28,044 nt of DNA from Pelargonium cotyledonis (taxonomy: Eukaryota > Streptophyta > Magnoliopsida > Geraniales > Geraniaceae): contig JAYMTA010000479.1 of NCBI GenBank assembly GCA_036897625.1, positions 1-28,044 on the forward strand. The letters are read 5' to 3'. The translations under genes and the position numbers were made by a program. The notes under the pieces were generated by a model that was not told where the DNA came from, searched no databases, and saw nothing but the letters and a program-made list of their open reading frames with translations. How positions within the stretch are numbered: position 1 is the first letter of the stretch; every line of letters begins with the position of its first letter. Positions 10,817 to 20,650 of this stretch are shown piece by piece.

Positions 10817-13800
10817 TCACTTCCTCATAAGGAGAACCACAGTGTGTGCTGCAATACTACGATTTTCTCCTAGACTGTCAACCTTCTCGTGCGTTTTCGC
10901 TTTCAGATTTACAACTGACGGGTCTGCCCCAAGAAGCTCTGACAAGTTAGCTCGTATAGTCTCCTTGTGTGGGCTCAGCTTTGGTCTTTGGAGAATCAAG
11001 GTTGCATCTAAGTTTCCGATATCGTAGCCAGCTTCGTGCATCAGTCTCACCTGAAATGAACCTTCCTCCAATGATGAGCATTATAAAATGCATCCAAAAA
11101 ACCGTTTCTTGTAAGGTATACAGCAAATATATAAATGTATATGGCTTCCTTCAGCAAAAATTGAATGATGCACAAAAACATGTATCCAAATGATGATCAG
11201 ATGATGACACCCCTAATTTTGAAAGTCTGATGTCAATTGATTAGCCAGAGTATCATCCATATCTGGTTCTTTCCACTTGGAATTGAAGAATCTAAATCTC
11301 TATAATGCCCGAGCTAGTACCTAATAAGATATATTTTATACATTTACCCTAAACCTAAATTTTGGTAAATTAGGTTTAGGGTAAAAAATCGGCATCCTCT
11401 TGTGCAAGATTATCCAATTCTAATAAGAAACAAATGAATAACTTGTGAATGAGGCTTCATCATATTTTTAGTCAAATTGACATCAGAGAGCATCTGAGTT
11501 ATAATGTTTTTTTTTTAAATAATTATTTTCTAGCCAGCAAAGGGGTCAAATAAAGCTTTCTAGGCTGCATTTCCATCCTCAGAGCCAACATATAGTGGCT
11601 GATTGTGAAAGGGATTGGGAATTGGTTTATAATTATGAGGGAAAATCTCACCCTTCGAGCTAACTTTTGGGGTGAGAAATAGTACCTAACCGTGCTATCA
11701 AAGCCCAGGTGACAACATCTGTTACATCTCCACCCTTTTCTGGGAGGTTGCTACTCATCCAACCTAGGCCATATATCTTTTGGGGTGAGAAAACCTAGTA
11801 GCACCCAGCATTTCATAGCAGCAGAGATTAACAATTTATATTGGTTTTGTTATTTGTAATACCACAATTCCATTATAGAAACAATATAGTGAAAGATAGA
11901 TTGCTAAGCTTGATATTCATAAAAGTGAATGTTATGGGTATTTTATACCATGTAGTTTATATGTATTCCTCAATACCATTACTTTATTTTTGTCTATTGA
12001 TTATTAAAATTAGATCATTTTATCATGTTTATTAGATTTATTGTCTTTATCGTGTTTGCAATATGTGAGGGTCAAAAGGGTCTAAAAGGAGACAATTTGA
12101 AATCAGATCAGTGCATATGGGAATGGAAGAGCATGACCTTGCGACATGCATACTAGCGGCACATCCGTGCAATTGAACACAATGTAATCAGCACAAGCCT
12201 ACCTGTGTGAGATCCATCCCAGGGGTGGGCATGGCTTTGCCTAGTTTATTCCTCACAGTCGTGATTTTCCGGTCACCAGTGTGGGTCTGCCAGATCAGTT
12301 TTTTATTTGTTTTTTGTTTGTATTTGGTTAATATATTGTTATGAATACAACCTTAATCAGCTATAACATATTATGCACACTTTCACTAGTCTAGCATAGT
12401 ATATTAAGAGGAGATCATGACAACTCAGATCATTCCCACCGAATAACTCGTACTTTATTCCTTACTTTAAGGCCAAGAACTATTCAATTTATTTTACTTC
12501 TCTTGCTATTGTTCATCTAATTATATGGGTAGCCAAATCCCAATCTTGGGATTTTGGAGTAGTATATGCAAAATTAATGGTTGATTGATTGTGATGGTTG
12601 AACTCTAAGTTAATTGTTTTATCAAATCTGTTCTTAATGCTTGTTTGAGATTCACAAACTTAAACAAGAACAAGATTTTCTTATGAGAAGTACTGAAAAG
12701 TAAATCTCAATTATTGACCTAGGATTGATAAAAAAAATGATAGGTTTAATGCATCATAGGTCAAGTTTTATCTTAATTTGCTAAAGTGGCACTATAAGAG
12801 AAGAAAAAGTCGATAGGAGACTTCCACTTATGATCTTCAATGATCAACCAAGAATCAATTCCTAAGAGAAAGAAGAACCAAATGATAAATTACTTATGAT
12901 AACTAAAATAAGATGAACCGTTGGGCAAATTACACTAGTGCAATACATTCAACCAATTGAAATTATTATGTTAGCTTAGATAAAACCCGCACGTCCATAG
13001 GTTTTTATCTCTTACTTTCATTACTTTAGAGTTAAATATATTACAAATTCATCTTCAATTGGACTATACTTGACTTAATCACTATACCTATTTTTAAGGG
13101 CATCAAGTTGTTGTGGTTTTTTGTCATCACAACAACGGACACTTGCACCTGATTGGTCATTGAACAGATGCATGAGCTGACACCTAAATCTAGTGTTAAG
13201 AGTCACAAGTCACAACCAAGTAACAGAACCAAACATTTTGGCTTAAAAAAAGATCATCAATAGTTTTCTCATTGCCTATATTCATTGAGCATAAAGTCAT
13301 TCCAGAGAGAGCACCTTCATCTGGTTGTGGCAGGTCTTTAAAGTCTATTGTTTTCTACACAAGTAACAAATATAACAACAGCATTTTAATGGGCTTAATC
13401 TAATGGTAATATTGATAGCATTTGGTCAAGCAATGTAGTGATAATGGACATCCCAAGAGTGAAGCAAAATAACACAAAATCGAAGTAGTCATAAAAACAA
13501 AAACTAATAACTCACAGCTTCTTTGATGAAAACAGATGATGGTGCTCCCTTCCACTTAGGATCAGAATCAGGAAATATCTGCCCAATATCTGGAAGTCCA
13601 AGGGCACCTAAAATTGCATCCACCACACAGTGAAGCAACACATCCCCTGCAACCTCAATCAACTTATTTGTCAATCACCCAGAAAACATAACCCCTAAAT
13701 TGCAAATCTCAAATTACTAATCACCATATTTGAGAAAAATATGATCTTTTTTATAAATAAATAAATTTTCCCTAAAAAACTCTTGGTCAAACCTTAGACA

Positions 13801-14262
13801 GTCAGCTATCTATCTGGGTTCTCTCTTTCAGCTCTGATTTCGCTTTGCTTCTATTTGAGAAACTAAAGGGGCGGTTTTGGGTATTCGAATTACTGGAATT
13901 TAACATAAAAGTGAATCAGAAATGGAGATTTTACCATCAGAGTGAGCTTCGCAGCCTTTTTCGTGAGGAATGTTGATGCCGCCAATAATCAAAGGATAGC
14001 CCGGTTCCAATCGGTGGAGATCAAACCCGTGGCCGACACGGAAAGGCAGAGCCTTGGAGGGGGTGGCGGAGGCTTTAGCTCCGTCGACTTCAATGGCAGT
14101 GGTAGGAGCTGCTGCGGCCGAGACAGATATCGATCGGAGATTCCGAGGAGAGGGTCGCACGACGAGAGCAGGAGAAGGATAATTGAGAAGAGATTGTTTC
14201 TTGTGGGCGGTGGAGATCGGAGAGGCGTAAAACGATGTGGTGGTGGTGGCAGCCATGGCCAT
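10817..14262 (-). CDS. ISPF: 2-C-methyl-D-erythritol 2,4-cyclodiphosphate synthase, plastid
   Basis: This enzyme makes the cyclic diphosphate MEcPP from CDP-methylerythritol phosphate in the plastid MEP pathway to isoprenoids. Exons are 14262-13935, 13646-13516 and 11050-10817, encoding 230 residues. Residues 1 to about 71 are Ser/Ala/Thr-rich with few acidic residues, a typical transit peptide; the mature part starts near [17 protein letters not shown]. The metal ligands are Asp81 and His83 (FDLH) and His115 (DVLLHC). The HSDGD motif spans the exon 1-2 junction, and the C-terminal [10 protein letters not shown] and [12 protein letters not shown] are typical of the family. Intron 2 is 2465 nt and holds repeat debris. 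The first ATG (14262) gives MAMAATTTT; a second in-frame ATG lies two codons on. All joins keep frame and no residue loss is seen, so the gene looks functional. Confidence 0.96.
11343..11385. repeat. Perfect inverted repeat with telomere-like motif
   Basis: Arms of 16 bp at 11343-11358 (TTTACCCTAAACCTAA) and 11370-11385 are exact reverse complements around an 11-nt spacer. The arms contain CCCTAAACC/GGTTTAGGG, which resembles the plant telomere repeat. It lies inside ISPF intron 2 and would form a hairpin in the transcript. Confidence 0.85.
11640..11820 (+). mobile_element. Possible degraded Copia-type LTR fragment with primer-binding-like site
   Basis: TGCTATCAAAGC at 11693-11704 matches 10 of 12 positions of TGGTATCAGAGC, the sequence next to the 5' LTR of many plant Copia elements (primed by initiator tRNA-Met). 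The preceding text (CTTTTGGGGTGAGAAAT, AGTACCTAAC) resembles LTR ends that I recall from plant genomes. CTTTTGGGGTGAGAAA occurs again near 11778-11793. No retroviral-type coding domain is nearby. The call rests on motif similarity only. Confidence 0.35.
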
Positions 14263-14359
14263 GGGAATTTGAATTATCTGTGTGTGTTGTTTGTTGAGTT
14301 GAGTGAGTGGCTCGTTTCAATTTTGTTTGTGTTGTAGTGTTTGGCGAAGGTTTAGGTTG

Positions 14360-14403
14360 GGTACAACCTAGTTAAGCATGTGGTACAACCTAGTTAAGCA
14401 TGT
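14360..14403. repeat. 22-bp exact tandem duplication upstream of ISPF
   Basis: GGTACAACCTAGTTAAGCAT followed by GT occurs twice head to tail (14360-14381 and 14382-14403) with no mismatch. It lies about 100-140 nt upstream of the ISPF start codon, in the promoter or 5' untranslated region. Confidence 0.95.
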
Positions 14404-14532
14404 AAGCCCCACTTCATTTAGTCCCTTAATTAGCTATACTACTCTGAAGTATATTCCCCCAATTTGGTTTAACTTTATCTAACAGTAGCTATATTTAATT
14501 TTAGAAAATAAGTTTCTCCTAACTTATATTAG

Positions 14533-16137
14533 AGAAAATGTACGTTAAAGATTCTTAAACTATTCAAAGTATTTTTTGTTTGGGTTTTTAAATTTTTATT
14601 TATTTCGCTCGGGTCTAAATTTATGTTTTATTGTTCTTATGAAGAATATTTTGTTAAATAATTAACGAAATCCGTTAAAAATGACTATCGATGTTAAAAT
14701 TAAATTAGAAAATAAGTTTTGAAACATGAATTTATTATTTTCTTATTTATTTAATTTAGTCTTATTTCTCCTCTGTAAAGAACATCTATAAATTTTTCTG
14801 CGACATCTACGAGTTTTTCGACGAATATCATGAGTTTTCCGACTACTAAAAATAAAATTCCAAGTAAATTTCATAAAAATTTCCAACCAAAATCCATAAT
14901 TTTATTGAACTTCCAAAATAAAAAATTACAACAAACTCCAAAATTAAAATTTTTAATGAACCTTTCACAAAATAAAATAAAAAATTTACACACACTGAAC
15001 CTTTCACAAAAAAAAAATAATTAAAACACACACAATGAACCAAAACAAGACAGTCCGATCGAATCATCCCTCCCGTTCCTCCGCCGCCTCTGCCTCTTTC
15101 TGCCGTCGCCGCTCCGTCGTCCTCCTCCTTCCCTCTCTCCTCTCTCCGCCATGCTGGTCCCATGACGAGACAATGGCGCTCCTCGACTTGTACCAGAGAA
15201 GAAGACCGAGCTCCAGCGGTCCTGATCCATGTTGTCGATGTTCGTTGCTGCTCGCCGGAGAAGAAGAGAAGGTCGTCGACTTCCATTGCTGCTCGCCGGA
15301 GAAGAAGAGAAGGTCGTCGACTTCCATTGCTGCTCGTCAGAGAAGAGGTCGTCGTCCTCCACGAGCTTCGACCCAGATCTGTTGCGCCGGAGATCGAGGC
15401 CTCGTCGGAGAAGATCCGTTGTGGTGTGCTTAAGATGAAGAAACTCACATGCCTTCCATCAGTCAGATAGTTCATATTCTTGAGGGTGTTTCAGATTCTA
15501 GAAAGATGAATGCAAAAGAAATCATTAGTCTCATGTTTTGAAATTGAAATTTGATTGACACGTTGTGACGTTTAGCAATTTTTATTTGAAATTTTGGAAA
15601 AGTATAATATATTGTTTATTTTTAAATTATAATTATTGCGTTTGTTTATGAGGGCATATTTGAGATTAAAAAATTATTCTCTTTCATCAAATAAATTAAA
15701 TAATTTTAAATTTGAATGAATTGAAATAACACAATGATATTTCAATTCTTTAGAATTTGAATTTATTTAACTCTTAGAAAAGAGAGGTTTACTATTTTAA
15801 TTAAGTTAAAAACTACATTAAACGAACGCCACCTTAGCTAAGATGGGGTTTGGAGATTGGGAGATTGGAAATATGGGTTTCAAATTTGATCTCAATTTTT
15901 TTTTAAATTATTAATAATATTTGTAAGAGTAAAATAGTAAAATTACATTTTATAAATGGTTTTTCAATTTGAACTCAACACCATCAATCATTTTAACGGA
16001 TTCCGTTAGTTACTTAACGGAATGTCTTTCGCGAGAACAAGAAAACATAAATTTAGACCCGAGCGGAACAAACGAAAATTTAAGAACTCCAGCGGAACAC
16101 TTTAGATAGTTTAAGAACCTTTGAGGTACATTTTCCT
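14533..16137. mobile_element. Non-autonomous Mutator-like (MULE) element with long TIRs
   Basis: The two ends are long, diverged inverted repeats of about 170 bp. The left end (AGAAAATGTACGTTAAAG from 14533) pairs with the reverse complement of the right end (AGGAAAATGTACCTCAAAG, to 16137). Their best-conserved block (CGCTCGGGTCTAAATTTATG onward) is at 14606-14629 and 16042-16065. Flanking 9-mers TTATATTAG (14524-14532) and TTAAATTAG (16138-16146) match at 8 of 9, consistent with the 9-bp target-site duplication of Mutator-type elements. No transposase frame is present. The centre (about 15030-15440) is markedly GC-rich, unlike the AT-rich arms, which suggests captured DNA (Pack-MULE type). 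The open frames inside are low-complexity Arg/Ser/Glu-rich text from the repeats and I do not treat them as genes. Confidence 0.78.
15245..15350. repeat. 41-bp tandem repeat inside the GC-rich core of the MULE
   Basis: TTGCTGCTCGCCGGAGAAGA starts at 15245 and again at 15286; a third, diverged copy (TTGCTGCTCGTCAGAGAAGA) starts at 15327. The period is 41 bp, not a multiple of three, so each copy shifts frame; this argues against a protein repeat. Related GC-rich text (GAAGAAGA, GTCGTC) extends on either side. Confidence 0.88.
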
Positions 16138-16387
16138 TTAAATTAGTCCAAATTGGATAGAATCCAAAACCTCTAAAACGGAAACTTATTTTTGGATTTC
16201 AAGATAAAAAATGGGAATATGTGTCTACCCCTTGCGTCGTTGATTTTCTATCTTTTCAAATTTGATGTAGATTTTTTCCGTTAACAAAGACATGGAAAAG
16301 GAGATGAAAAAAATACAATATTTTATTATAAATTTAAAAGTATCCGATCAATGTAACATAAGCGTGTATTTAAAATTTAAAAAAATA

Positions 16388-16560
16388 TCATAGCCCACTT
16401 GACCAAGTGATAGCAAGACTTGGGGCAAGTTTTGAGGATTCGTGTTCGAGACCCCTCTCGGGCGTGGTATGGGAATGGGTAGTAATAGTATGTGTGTGTG
16501 AGTTATACGTGTGATTGTGTGGTTTATTTGTAAACTATATTAAAAAAAATTTTCAAAAAA
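16388..16560 (+). mobile_element. tRNA-derived SINE relic, copy 2
   Basis: An A-box-like TGACCAAGTGATAGC at about 16400-16414 and a B-box-like GTGTTCGAGACCC at 16442-16454 sit about 30 nt apart. The downstream body (GGCGTGGTATGGG, then a TG-rich stretch ending in an A/T-rich tail) resembles the body of the copy at 1540-1690. It lies about 250 bp beyond the MULE. Termini are uncertain. Confidence 0.55.
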
Positions 16561-16981
16561 TATATTTTATGTCACGTCAGATAGATTCAATGACAAAATT
16601 AACCCTCACTAACACCGTAGTTCAGTTGAATTCCTTGCATAAAGTATCAAAATCTCTGTCTAATTCGATGTTTTGAGCCCAACAAAGCACTCTATACATC
16701 ATCCATAACAAGGGATGTAGACTCAGAAACAAAGGCAAAGCATGACTTTTTTCATATAACTCACTGTAACAGGATAATGATATATCTTGCTGTAGTACTT
16801 CTAATTTATAAAGACAATCTAAATCTACATACACAACTGGCTACACTGCTTACAACAAAGATTAAACAATGAACCCTTTCAAGTTAACAACAACAATACC
16901 AAGTCTTTGGTATGTATACTAAGATTTACATGGATGAGCAGAGCAGAGATTGTTGCGCTTCCAAATGACACTCAACAGAAA

Positions 16982-19951
16982 CTAGATGTTATCTGAGGTG
17001 GAAGCCCTGAATTGCTTGAATCCATGCTCTGGTGTAAGATTTTCTGGGGCGGCTCTCTTTGGTCTCAACTGCAAGCAGATGAACAGAGAGAAAGGCTTAA
17101 ACAATGTCTCGTGTTCACTTGTTCGAGGTGCAAAGCGGGTGCATATGTAAAATTAACTTATATATGAGTAATTTGAACTACATACTGTGATACTAACCTT
17201 CTCTTCAGCTTGCTTATAAATATGTCTCATAAGGATATCTTTTGGATCAGAGGCTATCACTGCCAAAAGAGTTTCACAGACAAGTCAGATACTTATAATT
17301 AATACAACAATGGCCAAGAAGTAAAATACGCAAGTATCTATATGAAGAGTCAATATCCCACCCAAAGGATGTCATCTTTCAATGATCAAGTTAGGCACAA
17401 AAAATTGCAGTCAATTTGGATCTTTATTTCAGAATCATCATTCATTGCACAAGAAAGAAAGAAAAGGGCGGCCTAGTTCACTAAGCTTCCACCACTGTGA
17501 ATTCTGAGGAAAACAAAGAAATGAAGAAGCACGCTCAAATAATGAAACAATAGAGATTTCTTGATACCTTGATCAGGTGGTGGAAGGGTCCGGCTGTGCG
17601 TTGGGTGATATGTGACAGGTGTCATTTTCTGCATTACATAATTAAGTAATTGAGAAACATGACTGTTATGTAGGGCAGGGGATAACATGTTAAATATAAA
17701 ACACATTAATCAGGTGACATAATATGTGCTCTTAGAATGCACACACACACACAAAATGTATAAGTGATTCCAATTTTTTCGGGAATAAAGGTTTCATAAA
17801 GGCCAACCAGAAGGTCCAGAACACTAATATTATCTCTCCGCAACTGTACAGCAGGATGATACAATTTTAGACATTGCTTTCAGCAGAAAGTAACAACAGT
17901 TCACTCAAATTGCAGATTAACTCTGCTACACCAGATCAACCCTAACCTCATGTAGTAATGAACTATATCCACAAATAACAAAAATTTCAAAACTCAACAT
18001 TAACGATTTGGAATGGGGGCCTTTTCCAAGAATTGTAGAACAAAATATGCACATGTACAGACATATATACGATGGACTCCAATATTGTTACCATATGGCA
18101 TTCAAAACCAATATCTCATCTAATTCAGTAAGTGTAAATCACTATTCCAAAATTTCATGTACTCCATTCACTCATAAGTCATAAATGACATTGGCACAAG
18201 CCAAAAGCTGAACCACCTTACTTCTCCAAAAGACATGCTCTGTCAAACTATCTGTAGAAAGCTTAACAGGGGGCTTTCCAAACAACCCTCAAATTTTAAA
18301 ATGTGAAACATAAACCAAGCACTCTTTAACAAGAAAATCTTTATCCTAAGCTCTGAAACCTACTAAATGAATAATGAATGTTGGTATGTATCTCAGCAAT
18401 GCAAAGAAAATAGAGCAGTGAAGAACCATGTTACTTCCATTTACTCAGTTCACTTGTATTTTGTTTTCCAAATTATAAAGCACTTGAATATTAAATGCCA
18501 TCTAAAGAATAAAGATTTAATCTCGACAAGATGCTACCATCATGATTCGGATCTACTGTGCAGAGTTAATGAACATAACAAATGTTAGAAATAGAGAATA
18601 CACATGGCAGTTATATATAGAGGGTAAGAATCCAATCACAAAACAACATTAATACTTGTTTGTCGAACCCATCTCCCCAGAACTCTATCCTAACTCTACC
18701 TATATTAGGTTGGCTATACATTCTTCTCCATCAAGATGTAAGAGTAAAAAAGAAACTCATCTAAAGATTTCAAAGATACTCATCTAAAAGTTGAAGGACT
18801 TATCATAATCTAATAATAGTAATGGCAAAGAATTCTTGTGTAAGGGTTTATAGCTAAACTCAAACCCAAAAAAATAAAAAGAATAAGAAAGAAAGAAAAG
18901 AATGGGACTTTTAGCTCCATAAGTCCCACAAATATCAAACAGTAGCACATTCATAAGAGCTTTTGCTAGCTTCTTGATAAGATCTAAACCATGACTTCAC
19001 AACAAATGATTTGAAGTTCTTTCACATGGAAAAAGTTGATCGCTTTTAAAGATTAAAACAAACATATAATGTATCCGAGCACGTGAAAAAAGATATACTA
19101 AGTTAACAAAAGATTAGGCAGATTCAAAGAAAGAGTTAAAACAATCCAGCCACATGCATATTGTATTTAAGTATTTTGCAGAAACATACATTGGCTTAAA
19201 CCTAAAAGGATACTATCACTCACTCGTTGCATGATACCTATGGGAGACAGGTAATAGTAACCAACACATCCGCCTACCATTTGTTTGTGACTACCATTTG
19301 CTTGGGAAGAGATATTAAAAAGCTAAAGTGTAATGTATGATTAAAATCTCACATGACTACATGAGAAATGACAATGCTGCACATATCATTACCCTATTAA
19401 GCTAAACTATTCAGTCACTCAACAATTAAACACATGAACTAGGCGGTGGGAAGCAAGATTGCCATGATATTAAAATAACAAACAAACAAAAATACTAAAT
19501 AATTTAGAAAATGGAGATTGTAGGCTCTATTAATGTCATGAATCAATGAAATTCCAGAAAACTTTTAAATAGACTTCCAACAAAAATTCAGAAATGCATA
19601 TGTTTTACATAATAAAAGAACCATATTCTTATTTATTTTTTATTTTTTGTCCTTCAATATGAAAACAAAGCTCAATGGGACCTTCATCAAACCAGTCCAG
19701 ATTATATCATGCGTCTAACATATGCACAAGCACACGCACAAAATTCAACTACGAAATTGAAAAGAAAAAAAAAAGTTGGTAGATCAGGTAGAATCGGAAG
19801 TGTCGAGCTAGACGAAATTGAATCAAATTCAGCCGAAGTAAGATGAAGAAAAATAAAAGAAACTTACAGAAGGATTGGATGGATCGGAGGGTCGCAGTTG
19901 GCTAAAGTTGTGAGGATCAAATGATGGCCAATCACCGAGCAAAGACCCCAT
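16982..19951 (-). CDS. DDA1: DET1- and DDB1-associated protein 1 (DDA1)
   Basis: DDA1 is a small subunit of the COP10-DET1-DDA1 complex that works with DDB1-CUL4 ubiquitin ligases; in Arabidopsis it is reported to direct ABA receptors to degradation. Exons are 19951-19868, 17628-17568, 17259-17198 and 17068-16982, giving 97 residues, close to the plant family length. The protein starts [20 protein letters not shown] (DDB1-binding region) and continues with [19 protein letters not shown] (about 30-48), a helical segment [21 protein letters not shown] (49-69), and a basic tail with LRPKRAAPE from residue 70. All four exons match the conserved order and joins keep frame. Intron 1 is 2.2 kb. ATG 19951 is chosen because the family starts [10 protein letters not shown] and no in-frame ATG precedes it. 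The gene appears intact. Confidence 0.95.
17629..19867 (-). other. Large intron 1 of DDA1
   Basis: The intron runs from donor GTAAGT (just below 19868) to acceptor TGCAG before 17628. Besides an AC microsatellite at about 17740-17753 and A-rich tracts, I see no gene, tRNA or convincing transposon in it. Confidence 0.7.
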
Positions 19952-20076
19952 GGAAATGGGATGATGTAGGTTTGTTCTCTGCAACCCAAACCTCAACCCA
20001 AAACCACCCAAATCTGGAGAGAGAAACAGCGATGCCGCGATTCCAGATTAAACGCACCGCATCATAAACTTTCTTC

Positions 20077-20087
20077 GTATATATAGC
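20077..20087 (-). promoter_or_regulatory. TATA box of DDA1
   Basis: CTATATATACG on the minus strand lies about 130 nt upstream of the DDA1 start codon. Position and sequence fit a plant TATA box. Confidence 0.5.
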
Positions 20088-20271
20088 AACTTTGTATTGT
20101 GCCCTTATTTTCTTTTTCTTTATAATTTTCACCCCCCTTTTCTCCTAACCTTCCTAACTTGCCAGCAAATTATTTACTACTGCCAAAATAATACACTTCT
20201 CTGTAACATGCCGTTCATGCCTAAACAAGCATTAAAGAAGATTTATATAATAGTTAATGTCGTCGCCATGT

Positions 20272-20335
20272 TGGGCCAAGGCCATATTAGATTGGGCCCA
20301 ACCCACCTTTTTTAAGACTAGGAACTACCAGCCCA
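20272..20335. promoter_or_regulatory. Cluster of site II (TGGGCY) elements in the divergent promoter
   Basis: TGGGCC occurs at 20272-20277; the palindrome TGGGCCCA at 20293-20300 supplies one on each strand; AGCCCA at 20330-20335 is a TGGGCT on the minus strand. Site II motifs bind TCP factors and are typical of plant housekeeping and growth-related genes. The cluster lies between DDA1 (minus) and the G-patch gene (plus), so it may serve both. Confidence 0.6.
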
Positions 20336-20650
20336 ATGCAGATGAGCTAACGACGCCGTTTGGTTTGACAAACGGGTCGGCTAACAGTGCTAATTTGGTA
20401 GGTGGGCGAAAAAAAATACTGCAACCGTCTGATTTAAAAATCCACGTGCTGTTAATCCGACCGCCAATTATCATGTCCATGTCCGCACCAAAGTAAAATA
20501 GGGTCCACCATGCACCGACGCACACCCTAGTTCGGCTCACTTCGTTTCGTCCTCTTAGGTTTTCCAGTTCCCTCTCAACTGAACCCTCTTACACACCCAC
20601 CACCCCGAGGAGACGGCTCTGGATCGCCGGCCACACAGGAAGAATACACC

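Larger units (their letters stand above)
11051..13515 (-). other. Large intron 2 of ISPF
   Basis: The intron is bounded by GTGAGT (donor, from 13515) and TTTCAG (acceptor, ending 11051) on the minus strand. At 2.5 kb it far exceeds intron 1 (288 nt). It contains a telomere-motif hairpin (11343-11385) and a probable LTR retrotransposon relic (about 11640-11820). The rest, including a moderately GC-richer patch at about 12110-12300, shows nothing I can name. Confidence 0.75.

Noticed and set aside
14846..15475. 209-residue minus-strand open frame and overlapping frames on both strands inside the MULE core
   Set aside because: The text is low-complexity Arg/Ser/Glu-rich, comes from a 41-bp repeat that shifts frame each copy, has equally long frames on the other strand, and resembles no domain I know.
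19952..20011. N-terminal extension of DDA1 upstream of the chosen ATG
   Set aside because: The frame is open, but the codon at its start is TTG and not ATG, and the family begins at [10 protein letters not shown].
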